The position numbers were made by a program, and so were the translations under genes. A stretch of 64,000 nt of DNA from NCBI RefSeq assembly GCF_047495555.1, contig NZ_CP166866.1, positions 2,032,001 through 2,096,000 on the forward strand. The letters run 5' to 3'. Origin of the DNA: Methanobacterium_D sp040373355. GTDB lineage: Archaea; Methanobacteriota; Methanobacteria; Methanobacteriales; Methanobacteriaceae. Under the pieces are notes generated by a model, which did not search any database, had not been told where the DNA came from, and saw nothing but the letters and a program-made list of their open reading frames with translations. Position 1 is the stretch's first letter; each line of letters begins with the position of its first letter. Below, piece by piece: positions 43,231 to 52,331 of the stretch.

Positions 43231-43365
43231 TTATTAGTAAGTTATAAACTTATACACTTAATAACTTAACCAGTTATTAACTATGAATTATTTAATTAGT
43301 CAATTCTAACTTATAAGTTACAAAAATTAGTAAATGAATAACTTAATAAGTTACTCAGTTACTCA
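43231..43365. repeat. AAGTTAT repeat clusters B and C
   Basis: Two dense groups: B at 43231-43282 (TTTATTAGTAAGTTATAAAC, TTATACACTTAATAACTTAACC, AGTTATTAAC) and C at 43306-43365 (CTAACTTATAAGTTAC, AATAACTTAATAAGTTACTC, AGTTACTCATTAA). The words appear in both orientations. Group C runs up to the stop of the gene at 43355. Confidence 0.6.
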
Positions 43366-43657
43366 TTAATTCTTTTACCTCTGCCCAAATTTCAGGATAT
43401 TCTTTTTCAAGATATCCTCTTAAAACTGTAGAAATTTCTTTACTAATACTAAATTTAGGCTTGGTTTCTTTAAGATAATTTAAAACAATTTTAGATTCTA
43501 AGTCCCAAAACGAAATTCTGGGCTGATTTTTAATTTTATCATGCAATTCTTCAATCAATAAAACATTAACTTTTTCAGGTATATTTTCTAATTCTTTTGA
43601 TTTTTCCCTGCGCTCTAGCATTGAACCCATATCAGAGCCTAATCCACCTTTACTCAT
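43355..43657 (-). CDS. ParA-partner-like hypothetical protein
   Basis: A 100-aa protein: N-terminal basic, disordered stretch (MSKGGLGSDMGSMLERREK) then helices (NVLLIEELHDKIKNQPRISF, ISTVLRGYLEKEYPEIWAEV). Its ATG overlaps the parA stop by eight bases, the usual arrangement for a ParB-type or CopG-type DNA-binding partner. No ParB nuclease or HTH motif is clear, so the role is inferred from position. Confidence 0.6.
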   Translation of the reverse strand: MSKGGLGSDMGSMLERREKSKELENIPEKVNVLLIEELHDKIKNQPRISFWDLESKIVLNYLKETKPKFSISKEISTVLRGYLEKEYPEIWAEVKELMSN

Positions 43658-44420
43658 TTTTATCCCTCTTTAAAAATTCATCTGCTAATTTAACATATGC
43701 TTTACTGCCGGCACACATTGAATCATATATAATTACTGGTTTATTATATCCCGGAGCTTCAGAAACTTTAATATTATCGGGAATAATGGTTTCAAATAAT
43801 TCATCTTTGAAATATTTCTGTACTTCAGCTTTAACTTCCTTACCCAGTTTTGTATTAGCTCTAAATTTGGTTATAAGTACACCTTTAATTTTAGTAGGGC
43901 TATTAAGTTCATCTTCTATAATATCAATAACTTCTAGTAGATCTACCATTCCTTCTAATGCAAATGGATCTGCCTGAATTGGTATAATAACACTATCTGC
44001 TGCTGTAAGAACGTTTGTGGCTATAATGTTTAAAGTAGGGGGCGCATCTATGAAGACATAATCATAATTGGTTTTAATTTTTTTGAGTTTGCTTTTTAAT
44101 ACGGAAATAGGTGATGTTTGAGCGTTAAGGTATCCTTCGATTCCAGAAAGCTTTATGTTTGATGGGACTAAGTCTAATCCTTCATATTGTGTTTTGAGTA
44201 TTGCTTCGGTAATTTCAATTTTTTCGTGAAGTACATCTCGCATTGTATTCTTCATTTCTCTTTTCATCATTCCTAGGTATGTTGTTGCATTACCTTGGGG
44301 GTCGAAATCTACTAATGCTATTTTTTTACCTTTTTGTGCTAATGCAGTTGCTAGATTTACTGCAGTTGTTGTTTTACCACTGCCTCCTTTCTGGTTTAGG
44401 ATTGCTATTATTTCTGCCAT
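43650..44420 (-). CDS. parA: ParA-family partition ATPase
   Basis: Deviant-Walker ATPase of 256 aa: MAEIIAILNQKGGSGKTTTAVNLATAL (Walker A with the signature lysine), VDFDPQGNAT (switch), VFIDAPPTLN (Walker B) and IIPIQADPFALEGM. Such proteins segregate plasmids or chromosomal loci with a partner and a centromere-like site. The overlapping small downstream gene and the repeats before and after it look like a complete par locus of plasmid type inside a chromosome. Confidence 0.88.
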   Translation of the reverse strand: MAEIIAILNQKGGSGKTTTAVNLATALAQKGKKIALVDFDPQGNATTYLGMMKREMKNTMRDVLHEKIEITEAILKTQYEGLDLVPSNIKLSGIEGYLNAQTSPISVLKSKLKKIKTNYDYVFIDAPPTLNIIATNVLTAADSVIIPIQADPFALEGMVDLLEVIDIIEDELNSPTKIKGVLITKFRANTKLGKEVKAEVQKYFKDELFETIIPDNIKVSEAPGYNKPVIIYDSMCAGSKAYVKLADEFLKRDKNE

Positions 44421-44437
44421 ATATTTTCTCCTTGTTA

Positions 44438-44510
44438 TTAAGTTATACAGTTATTAAAGTATAAAGTACCTAAGTTAGTAAGTTATACCTTCATAAGTTA
44501 CACATAATTA
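44438..44510. repeat. AAGTTAT repeat cluster D upstream of parA
   Basis: Just upstream of parA the words TAAGTTATACAG, AGTATAAAGTACC, TAAGTTAGTAAGTTATACC and ATAAGTTACAC lie at short intervals on the plus strand. A role as a parS-like centromere or as operator for autoregulation of parA is the simplest reading. Confidence 0.55.
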
Positions 44511-44819
44511 AGAATTTATTAATATAAAAATGTTTCCACAGTTTAAAAGCACCATAGCAAATATTGATCAATTATATTTAAATAAAAATAGAAATTTATT
44601 CTTATAATTTATATAGATTAAAATATTTAATATAAAATCTATATTAGAAATGTTATTGCGCTTTATTGTTTAAATAGGTAAAAAATAGATAAAGAGTATT
44701 TAATATTAGTAATGTTATTAGAGTAATAATTCCCTTGAAGATTTATCCAATAAATCTATTAACTTAATTAAAGATAAGTTAATGAAATTATAGAGAATAA
44801 CAATTATTTTGGTGAGTAA
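44511..44819. other. AT-rich intergenic region
   Basis: Nothing beyond AT-rich sequence and possible promoter elements for the divergent nuclease gene is visible here. Confidence 0.5.
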
Positions 44820-45593
44820 ATGAAGGAATTAAGGATAATTTCATGGAATGTAAATGGACTAAGAGCTATTCAAAAAAAAGGATTTCTAAAATGGTTTAAA
44901 GGAGAAAATCCAGATATATTATGCCTTCAAGAAACAAAAGTTCCCTATGAACAACTGCCTAAGACCTTAAAAAGAATTGATGGATATTATCCTTATTTCT
45001 GCGAAGCTAATAAAAAGGGATACAGCGGTGTGGCCATATATTCCAAAATAAAACCTCATAAAGTAGAATATGGATTTGGAATACCTGAATTTGATAGTGA
45101 AGGCCGAGTATTAATTGCAGACTATAATGACTTCGTTCTCTTAAACATTTACTTCCCAAACGGTAAAATGTCAGCAGAAAGATTAGATTATAAGCTTAGA
45201 TTTTATGATGCACTTCTTGATCATGCTAACATGCTAAAAGAAGAAGGAAAAAATGTTGTTATTTGTGGAGACTTAAATACAGCCCATAAAGCAATTGATC
45301 TGGCAAGACCAAAAGCTAATGAGAAAACATCAGGATTTTTACCAGTTGAACGTGCATGGATAAATAAGTTCTTAGAAAACGGCTATCTTGACACTTTTAG
45401 AATGTTTAATCAAGATTCTGGACAATATACCTGGTGGAGTTATAGAACAAAGGCCAGAGAAAGAAATGTAGGTTGGAGACTGGATTACTTCTTCATAAAT
45501 GAAGAGTTTAAAGATAAAATAAAATCTGCAGGGATACTTAATGAAGTTATGGGTTCTGATCATTGTCCTGTTGATTTAAAATTAGAATTATAA
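44820..45593 (+). CDS. xth: exodeoxyribonuclease III family, Mth212-like DNA uridine endonuclease
   Basis: A 257-aa ExoIII/APE-fold enzyme: RIISWNVNGLRAIQKKGFL, LCLQETK (metal Glu), GYSGVAIYSK, NIYFPNGKM, ICGDLNTAH (catalytic Asp/Asn), RVGWRLDYFF-type and GSDHCPV (catalytic His). It resembles Methanothermobacter Mth212 over its whole length, including WWSYRTKARERNVGWRLDYFF. Mth212 cleaves DNA 5' to uracil and repairs abasic sites; the same activity is plausible here. GGTGAGTAA precedes ATG. Confidence 0.9.
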   Translation: MKELRIISWNVNGLRAIQKKGFLKWFKGENPDILCLQETKVPYEQLPKTLKRIDGYYPYFCEANKKGYSGVAIYSKIKPHKVEYGFGIPEFDSEGRVLIADYNDFVLLNIYFPNGKMSAERLDYKLRFYDALLDHANMLKEEGKNVVICGDLNTAHKAIDLARPKANEKTSGFLPVERAWINKFLENGYLDTFRMFNQDSGQYTWWSYRTKARERNVGWRLDYFFINEEFKDKIKSAGILNEVMGSDHCPVDLKLEL

Positions 45594-45772
45594 TAAAAAT
45601 CTATTTATCTTTTTAATGTCTTTTTATTTAAAGCAAAACTATAAATCTTACTTTTACTTAATTAGATGAAAAGAAACACAAAAATGTGGATATAAGTGAA
45701 ATTATTACTAGTATTAATTATTGACAATACACTTAAACCATCTCTTTTTATTTTAAATTTTAAAAGGAATCA

Positions 45773-48052
45773 TTGATGATCAAAGATACATTAAATACAC
45801 TGAATTCGAGAAAGTGGTATAAAAACAGATTAGAGCATGTAGAAACTCTAAAACCTCAAAAAGCAGTTTATGGAAATACAAGAGCGGTTCTACCGCAGTA
45901 TATTAATAATTATCTTAATAGAAAAAATATTAAGCTTTATGAACATCAGTGCCAGGCAATAGATCTCTTACGTAAGGGAGATAATATAATTATAACAACC
46001 CCAACAGCATCGGGTAAAACTCTTTCTTTTAATATACCTATTTTTGAAAAATTAATCACTGATAAAGATGCCACTGCACTTTATATATATCCTGCAAAGG
46101 CACTAGCTAACGATCAACTTTTATCAATGAAAGAGCTTGAAAAACATTGCGGAAGGGATTTAAATCCGGAAGTTTATGATGGAGATACAAGCAAAGAGAA
46201 GAAAAGGAAAATTAGAAAGACATCAAGAATAATAATAACTAATCCCTATGAATTGCACAATGTTCTCCCATGGCATCATCAATGGGAAAGATTTCTAAGT
46301 AATCTTAAATATGTAGTTATAGATGAAGCACATCAATATAGAGGTGTTTTTGGATCTAATGTTGCATTTTTAATTAGAAGATTTCAAAGGATTTGTAATT
46401 ATTATGGTTCCAATCCACAATTTGTATTGTCAACAGCAACACTTGCAAACCCTGAAGAGTTCAGTGAAAAGCTTGTAGGGCTTAAATTTAATTTGATTTC
46501 ATCAGATAGCTCTCCTAAGGGTAAAAAACACTTTATATTTTATAATCCATATTATGACGGCATAGGTAAAACTACTACTCACGTAGAATCTCAAAATCTG
46601 TTCCAGTTATTTTTGTTAAACAATTTACAGACACTTTGTTTTACAACTTCCAGAAAAATGGCCGAATTAATTGCAAGACGTTCGAAAATGGAAATTGAGG
46701 AAATTGACCCTCAAGTGGCTGCTAAAATTTCAGCGTATCGAGCAGGTTATCTTGCAGAAGATAGGCGTAAAATTGAAAATGGGCTTAAAAAAGGTACTTT
46801 AAGAGGAGTAACTGCTACAAATGCCCTGGAATTAGGAATTGATATTGGATCACTGGATAGTGTTATCATTTCTGGTTATCCTGGTACGCTAATGTCAACA
46901 TGGCAGCAGGCAGGTCGAGCTGGAAGAGGAACTGATGACTCCATTGTTGCTTTTGTTGCCTTCCAAAATCCCCTTGACCAGTACTTTATGAAACATCCTG
47001 AAATTTTCTTTGATAAACCCCATGAACATGCAATTATTGATTTAAAGAATCCAAACATTATTTCAGGTCACTTAATGTGTGCTGCAAATGAAATGCCTGT
47101 AAAACCTAACTTAATTAAAATTGACTTTGAAAATGATGTAAAAGAGCATTTGAAGTCACTTGAAGCAGTTAAATTAATTCAAAAATCAGGTGATAGTTAC
47201 GTTTATTCTGGCCAGGATTACCCTCCATTTAAAGTGAGCCTTGGAAATATTTCCTCAGAGATTTTTAAAGTTTATCATAAAGGCAGGGTACTTGAAACAA
47301 TGGATAAACGACAGGCTTATACTGAAGCTCATCAAGGAGCAGTGCTCATTAATAAAGGTGAAACTTATATCGTGCATGACTTTAATTTGGCTAAAAACAC
47401 TATAAAAGTAGTTAAAAAAGATGTAAACAGCCATACCAGTGTCCAAAAGGATATTGATATTAAAGTCCTCAAGGAAATAAATAAAAAAACCGTTGGAAAC
47501 CTTAATGTTTCATTTGGAGAATTAAGAGTAAGTGAATATTATCCAAAATACAAAGTTATTGAAAAGAGTAAGGTAGTAAGTGTTAGAAATTTAAAATTAC
47601 CCCCAATACAGTTTAGAACCAAGGGAATGTGGTTTACATTACCCAAAAATATTATCGACGGGCTTAAGTGCGCCATAGATAGAAAAGAGATATTTGAAGG
47701 TGGTATTCACGGTCTTGAACATGCGATGATTGCAATTATTCCATTCCACGTGATGTGCGATAGATTTGATATAGGTGGAGTTTCAACTCCGCATCATGAG
47801 GATACAAAAATGGCAACAATATTTATTTATGATGGATTTGAAGGTGGCATAGGTTTAACTGAGAAAGCATTTGACTTAATCGAAGAAATAACATCAATGA
47901 CACGAGAGCTTGTTAAGGATTGTACCTGTGAAGAAGGGTGTCCAGCGTGTATATATTCTCCAAAATGCGGTAATGATAATAATCCACTAGATAAAGAAGG
48001 TACTCTTTTTATACTTGACCAGATGCTTGATTTAATGGGAATAGAAAGGTAA
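45773..48052 (+). CDS. DEAD/DEAH helicase with DUF1998-type C-terminus
   Basis: Superfamily 2 helicase of 759 aa, of the YprA/Hrq1/MrfA kind. Motif I TPTASGKTLSFN, Ia YPAKALANDQ, II VIDEAHQY, III LSTATLAN, then SAYRAGYLAEDRRKIENGL, ATNALELGIDIG and QQAGRAGRG. The C-terminus carries a four-cysteine metal site, CTCEEGCPACIYSPKCG, typical of DUF1998. Related proteins unwind damaged DNA in repair. The SWIM protein gene starts 12 nt later, probably as a partner. ATG 45776 is an equal start choice. Confidence 0.9.
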   Translation: MMIKDTLNTLNSRKWYKNRLEHVETLKPQKAVYGNTRAVLPQYINNYLNRKNIKLYEHQCQAIDLLRKGDNIIITTPTASGKTLSFNIPIFEKLITDKDATALYIYPAKALANDQLLSMKELEKHCGRDLNPEVYDGDTSKEKKRKIRKTSRIIITNPYELHNVLPWHHQWERFLSNLKYVVIDEAHQYRGVFGSNVAFLIRRFQRICNYYGSNPQFVLSTATLANPEEFSEKLVGLKFNLISSDSSPKGKKHFIFYNPYYDGIGKTTTHVESQNLFQLFLLNNLQTLCFTTSRKMAELIARRSKMEIEEIDPQVAAKISAYRAGYLAEDRRKIENGLKKGTLRGVTATNALELGIDIGSLDSVIISGYPGTLMSTWQQAGRAGRGTDDSIVAFVAFQNPLDQYFMKHPEIFFDKPHEHAIIDLKNPNIISGHLMCAANEMPVKPNLIKIDFENDVKEHLKSLEAVKLIQKSGDSYVYSGQDYPPFKVSLGNISSEIFKVYHKGRVLETMDKRQAYTEAHQGAVLINKGETYIVHDFNLAKNTIKVVKKDVNSHTSVQKDIDIKVLKEINKKTVGNLNVSFGELRVSEYYPKYKVIEKSKVVSVRNLKLPPIQFRTKGMWFTLPKNIIDGLKCAIDRKEIFEGGIHGLEHAMIAIIPFHVMCDRFDIGGVSTPHHEDTKMATIFIYDGFEGGIGLTEKAFDLIEEITSMTRELVKDCTCEEGCPACIYSPKCGNDNNPLDKEGTLFILDQMLDLMGIER

Positions 48053-48064
48053 AGGAGTAATATT

Positions 48065-48319
48065 ATGGGAAAACGGATGGAAGAAGGTTTAAAACTCTAC
48101 AAAAAAGGACAGGTGGAAGTTGATTTAGATGAAGATGATTTAAAAATATTTTATGTTCAGGGATCTGGAAATGATAAATATCAAGTCAGCATGCAGGATA
48201 ACCTCTGGTTATGCGACTGCGACGATTATCAGTGGAGAAGCGAAAAAGAACCGGGAAGCTATATCTGCAAACATCTATGGGCCGTATTTTTTAAAACTAC
48301 AGAATCTAAAACAGATTAA
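48065..48319 (+). CDS. SWIM zinc-finger protein
   Basis: An 84-aa protein whose C-terminal half is a SWIM finger: WLCDCDDYQWRSEKEPGSYI followed by CKHLWAVF, giving the CxCx(n)CxH ligands. SWIM domains bind DNA or proteins. It follows the helicase by 12 nt with its own AAAGGAGTAAT, so the pair probably acts together in DNA repair. Confidence 0.85.
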   Translation: MGKRMEEGLKLYKKGQVEVDLDEDDLKIFYVQGSGNDKYQVSMQDNLWLCDCDDYQWRSEKEPGSYICKHLWAVFFKTTESKTD

Positions 48320-48390
48320 TTAAAATAAGAATTTTATTTAATAAAGTAACTTGAGCCTATTTAAAATAAGATAATAGGCCCTGAGGTTAT

Positions 48391-48834
48391 TTATTTAGAG
48401 TTAAGCATTTCTATTTTGTTTATTAACTGCTCATTCTTAATTTTGAAAAGATCAAGCGCTTTTTTATTATTACTATTATATCTTTCAAGAGCTTTAGAAA
48501 TATTAGCAGCTAAATCAGAATAATCATCTTTAAACTGTACTAGTAATGCTTCAAGTTTTTCAAGATCCTTAATTTCATCACTTTTAGGGCTGAACCATTT
48601 TTCAGTCTTATATCTGTGGTTTCCAAGCATCTGAACCTCTTTATTCATTCCTTCCATTTTGAATATAGATGTATAAAATTCCTGCAGCTTTTCAGATTTT
48701 TCAAGGAGTTCTTTTAGTTCCCTTATCTCAACAAGTTTGTAGTCTATAGCTTTAACCACATGAGATTCCTTTTTCTGCCCCATACCTCTTATTCCACTAT
48801 TGTTTTTAATTTCTGCACTTTTTTCGATATCCAA
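48391..48834 (-). CDS. coiled-coil hypothetical protein, about 147 aa
   Basis: Helical, charged protein with heptad-like stretches (KLVEIRELKELLEKSEKLQE and DLAANISKALERYNSNNKKAL) and a basic middle (NHRYKTEKWFSPKS). I choose TTG 48834 because GAAGGGGG lies upstream; ATG 48858 would put the ribosome-binding site inside the coding region. Function unknown. Confidence 0.6.
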   Translation of the reverse strand: MDIEKSAEIKNNSGIRGMGQKKESHVVKAIDYKLVEIRELKELLEKSEKLQEFYTSIFKMEGMNKEVQMLGNHRYKTEKWFSPKSDEIKDLEKLEALLVQFKDDYSDLAANISKALERYNSNNKKALDLFKIKNEQLINKIEMLNSK

Positions 48835-48858
48835 TTTTAAACCCCCTTCTTGATACAT

Positions 48859-49219
48859 TTATGAATAAATGCAAATTAGATATTATGTTTTCCCTTAAGC
48901 TGAAACTTTAAATTTTAACCTGAATTAGTAAATTAATACCGTAATGCCCCTATACTCTGAATAATTTTAAATTAAAGTACCTACATACTCAAATTCAATA
49001 TTAACCATATTCTAGTTGAGTAGTAGTATATTATTATATTTATTATTTGTGTTTATGACTAATCAAGGGCCTTAAAGCTATTACAGAAAATAAGCTAAAA
49101 TTAGAGATAACTTAAATATCCAATTGAGTATTATAAATTAAAAAAATTTAGTAAATGGGTTTTAATTTGTAATTAGATAAAAAGAATTCAAAAAAAATTT
49201 AAATTAAAAATAAATAGGG
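48859..49219. other. AT-rich intergenic region
   Basis: Nothing recognisable is seen in this stretch on either strand; it includes the 3' flank of the PepSY gene. Confidence 0.5.
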
Positions 49220-49708
49220 TTATGGTGCTCCTCCTGCTCCACCAACGTTTTCACCAGTTTCTGGATCTACATGGATTTCTCCAACAGTTTTACCCTCTGA
49301 TTCCACCGGAACAACATAGGTCTTTTTTCCACCGATATTAACTTTTTCAGGTTTTCCTGCATTTGTTCCAGGTTCTTCAATATATTTTTGTGCTATTGAT
49401 TTAGCTTGAGAACTTGAAATTTCATTTTCTTTAGATTCAGATTTATCCTTTGAATCTGATTTTGCTTCCTTACTTTCATCAGATTTTTGATTACTATTTC
49501 CATCATCATTTGCACTTTCTTGTGTGTTTAATGGATTAGTATTCTGTTGATTATTCTCAGTAGTTCCGGCATTGTTACCTGGATTATTCTTAAATATATC
49601 CCCTATATTTAGGTCAAATGGTAAATGATCAGCGTTTGTAACAACTCCCCAACCGGTAAAAAAGAGTATTCCCATAATAAGAGCTGCTGTTGCGATATTT
49701 GAGATAAT
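49220..49708 (-). CDS. membrane-anchored PepSY-domain protein
   Basis: An N-terminal transmembrane segment, a long Ser/Asn/Lys/Glu-rich linker and a C-terminal PepSY domain (SQAKSIAQKYIEEPGTNAGK, TYVVPVESEGKTVGEIHVDP). It ends ENVGGAGGAP. The visible ATG is 49675, but an open frame upstream adds ISNIATAALI, completing the membrane helix. That frame has only ATT (49708) or ATC after GGGGGG, so initiation may use a non-standard codon. A paralogue with the same tail is at 56.3 kb. Confidence 0.65.
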   Translation of the reverse strand: MISNIATAALIMGILFFTGWGVVTNADHLPFDLNIGDIFKNNPGNNAGTTENNQQNTNPLNTQESANDDGNSNQKSDESKEAKSDSKDKSESKENEISSSQAKSIAQKYIEEPGTNAGKPEKVNIGGKKTYVVPVESEGKTVGEIHVDPETGENVGGAGGAP

Positions 49709-49979
49709 AAACCCCCCTGATATATTATTTGATTATCCTTATTTTGTTTTTATAATAATATAAATATTACTAAAATACCAATAATTATGCTTTATAATAC
49801 TAAATAACCAAATTATAGAGCTGTTTGTATATGAATTCATAGAATTAAAGAATAAACTAAAAAAATTCAATATAGAATCCGTATAATGTTAAAAATAGAT
49901 AATTGTATAAAAATAACAAACAAAGATGAATAAATAATTTCTCTTAAAAAATTATAATTAATAATACCTCATTTAGATT

Positions 49980-51131
49980 ATGGAGAATTCTAACATGTTA
50001 TATAGAAAGCTTGGATCAACTGGAGAAGAAGTATCAATTCTTGGATTTGGATGCATGAGATTTCCAGAGGTTAATAATAACTATGGAATGATAGACGAAG
50101 AAAAAGCAGCAGAGATGCTTTACTATGCTATTGATAATGGAGTGAATTATTTAGATACTGGTTATACTTATCACAATGGAGAAAGCGAAACATTCCTTGG
50201 AAATTATTTAACTGAAGAATATCGTGAGAAAGTGCATTTAACCACTAAAATTCCAAGCTGGAATATAAATAAAAAAGAAGACCTTCAATATTACTTAGAT
50301 AAACAATTAGAACGTCTTCAAACAGAAACAATTGATTTTTATCTAGTACATTCTCTAAATAAAAATTACTGGCCAAAACTTGAAGAAGTGGGGATTTTAG
50401 ATTTTCTAGATCAACTTAAAGAAGATGGAATCATTAAATATACTGGTTTTTCTTTTCACGATGATCTAGAATTTTTCTTTGATACAGTAGATGTTTATAA
50501 TTGGGATATTTGCCAGATCCAGTATAACTTTATGGATGAAGGTTATCAAGCAGGAAGAGAAGGTTTAAGATATGCTTCCAGTCAAGGACTTGGAACTGTA
50601 ATCATGGAACCACTTAGAGGAGGAGTTCTTGCAAATTATGTTCCAGATGATGTTCAATTAATATGGGATGAAGCTGAAACTAAGAGATCACCTGCTGAAT
50701 GGGCTTTAAAATATATATGGAACCATGAAGAAGTTGATGTTGTTTTAAGCGGTATGTCAAGTTTAGATCAAGTAAAAGAGAATATAGTTTATGCTAATGA
50801 GGGATATTCAAACTCTTTAAATGAAGATGAAAAGTTTTTAATTAAAGAAGCTGCAAGAGCATACCGTGAAAATAAAGGAGTTGATTGTACTACTTGCGGT
50901 TATTGCATGCCCTGTCCACAAGGAGTGAATATTCCTGATTGTTTTATGCACTATAATTATGCAACAATGCTTAATGATCCTGAAAATGCTAAAATGCATT
51001 ATATGACTCTTTTAAGAGATGATGAAAAAGCTTCTAGATGCATTGAATGCGATGATTGTAAAATGGTCTGTCCTCAAATGATTGACATAAAAGAGAAATT
51101 AAAAAAAGTTGTTGAAGCATTTGGAAGATAA
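49980..51131 (+). CDS. aldo/keto reductase with C-terminal Fe-S cluster motifs
   Basis: A 383-aa oxidoreductase. The barrel begins MLYRKLGSTGEEVSILGFGCMRFP, with catalytic Asp/Tyr in NYLDTGYTYHNGESE and His in DFYLVHSLN. The C-terminal part has two cysteine clusters, CTTCGYCMPCPQGVNIP and CIECDDCKMVCPQ, that should hold 4Fe-4S clusters, so electrons probably come from ferredoxin-like donors. The likely start is ATG 49980 or 49995. Confidence 0.88.
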   Translation: MENSNMLYRKLGSTGEEVSILGFGCMRFPEVNNNYGMIDEEKAAEMLYYAIDNGVNYLDTGYTYHNGESETFLGNYLTEEYREKVHLTTKIPSWNINKKEDLQYYLDKQLERLQTETIDFYLVHSLNKNYWPKLEEVGILDFLDQLKEDGIIKYTGFSFHDDLEFFFDTVDVYNWDICQIQYNFMDEGYQAGREGLRYASSQGLGTVIMEPLRGGVLANYVPDDVQLIWDEAETKRSPAEWALKYIWNHEEVDVVLSGMSSLDQVKENIVYANEGYSNSLNEDEKFLIKEAARAYRENKGVDCTTCGYCMPCPQGVNIPDCFMHYNYATMLNDPENAKMHYMTLLRDDEKASRCIECDDCKMVCPQMIDIKEKLKKVVEAFGR

Positions 51132-51880
51132 TTACCTATTTTCTAATAATTTCAAAAGGTTCTTTAGATTTTCCTTATTTTTAATAATCCTTGGAGGAAT
51201 TGACCGTTGTATAGAACCGCTTATACCTAGCAGTTTCTCCATTTCAGCAGATACTGCGTGATATCTTCTTCCAATTTTATTTAAACGATGTTCACTGATA
51301 ATAATGGCTTTATCTAATAATATACTTTTCTCAGGTTTACCTCTTACAATTACAAGACCTTCCAAATCATCATATCTTTTAATATGCGCATTATTAGAAC
51401 ATTTTTTACAATATTCTATTGTTTCTACTTTAGAAAGTTTGTCAAAATCAACAACTTCTGCAACTGTTAAATATCCAATTAAATATAGTGCTTCTGGACA
51501 TGAAGCATTACCATGAGGAGTTAATCCTGCATAAAAAACAAGTAAATCATCTGGACTTAATTTTAAAAGCCATTTTGCTTTAGATCCTTTATCCCCATAA
51601 GTAAATGTTTCAAATTCAGGATCAAAATGCATTTTGAGAAGTTTAACCTTTTCAGGAAGATAAGATGCCATTGGTTTTTCATATCTACCAATTACATTCA
51701 TATATGTGCGATTTTCCCTGGTTTTTTCTGTTTCAGAAAGGGGTATTATTCAAAGGATAAATCTTCAAAAATTGGGGCCAGACAGCCATCAGTACCCTTA
51801 TCAATTCCTACCCTTAAAAGAATAGCCTTCGAAATCTTCGATTTCGATGTATCAAAAACAGAGTTTTTGTTAGCTTTCAT
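51132..51880 (-). pseudogene. Nmad3-like protein gene split by a frameshift
   Basis: The 189-aa frame ending at 51132 (from ATG 51701) starts in the middle of a domain. In another frame just upstream (51880-51748) lies AILLRVGIDKGTDGCLAPIF with EDLSFE, ended by TAA. Inserting one base after SFE joins the two as SFE-YIPLSETEKTRENRTY-MNVIGRYEKPMASYLPEKV. The whole then looks like the nucleotide-modification-associated family Nmad3 (also LLVFYAGLTPHG and ALYLIGYLTV). The mark of decay is a one-base deletion near 51748, if not a sequencing error. The family name is from memory of its motifs. Confidence 0.6.
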
Positions 51881-51981
51881 AATCTTCGATAATTGCAATA
51901 AAAATAAATTATTATTTTTAGCCCTCAAAATCTTTATTGCAGGTCCCTAAAACAGAGTTTTTGTTAGCTTTCATAATAATT
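51853..51981. repeat. duplicated palindromic element at the nmad3-like gene start
   Basis: AAAACAGAGTTTTTGTTAGC with TTTCATAAT occurs twice, about 98 nt apart (51856 and 51953). In the gene-proximal copy a second palindrome, CGAAATC-TTC-GATTTCG (51829-51845), lies beside it. Read on the minus strand the block sits between ATGAAAGCT and AAGGCTATT of the gene, as if 42 nt had been inserted in frame. Confidence 0.55.
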
Positions 51982-51994
51982 AAATAAAAATAAA

Positions 51995-52300
51995 TTAAAC
52001 TTCTATTTCAATTTCTGATTTGGGCAACCAAAATTCTTCTTGATTTAATTTTACAAGTACAGCTTTTTTAGTTTCTTTTTTGATTATACAAACTATTTCA
52101 CTGGACAGGCCTTTCTTTTGAGCAAGCCATTCAGGTAAATTAATTACTGCAGTTTCTCCCTCTTCTTCAAGTTTAAGATCACCCTTTTGAATTTCATTTG
52201 CTATTTTGACATCTTTTAAATCAATTTTAATGTGTTCCCCTTCTTTAATGTCTTTAAGCGCTATTATTTTTCCGTCATTTGTAAGCATGGCATCGACCAT
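51995..52300 (-). CDS. hypothetical protein, 101 aa
   Basis: Beta-rich, acidic protein (MVDAMLTNDGKIIALKDIKE, then DVKIANEIQKGDLKLEEEGE, and VINLPEWLAQKKGL). It could be a small nucleic-acid or protein-binding barrel. A clear AAGGTGATTAT ribosome-binding site precedes ATG. Same strand as the next two genes; likely operon with the 122-aa gene 31 nt away. Confidence 0.6.
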   Translation of the reverse strand: MVDAMLTNDGKIIALKDIKEGEHIKIDLKDVKIANEIQKGDLKLEEEGETAVINLPEWLAQKKGLSSEIVCIIKKETKKAVLVKLNQEEFWLPKSEIEIEV

Positions 52301-52331
52301 ATAATCACCTTCTAGTTTAAATTAAATAGAA

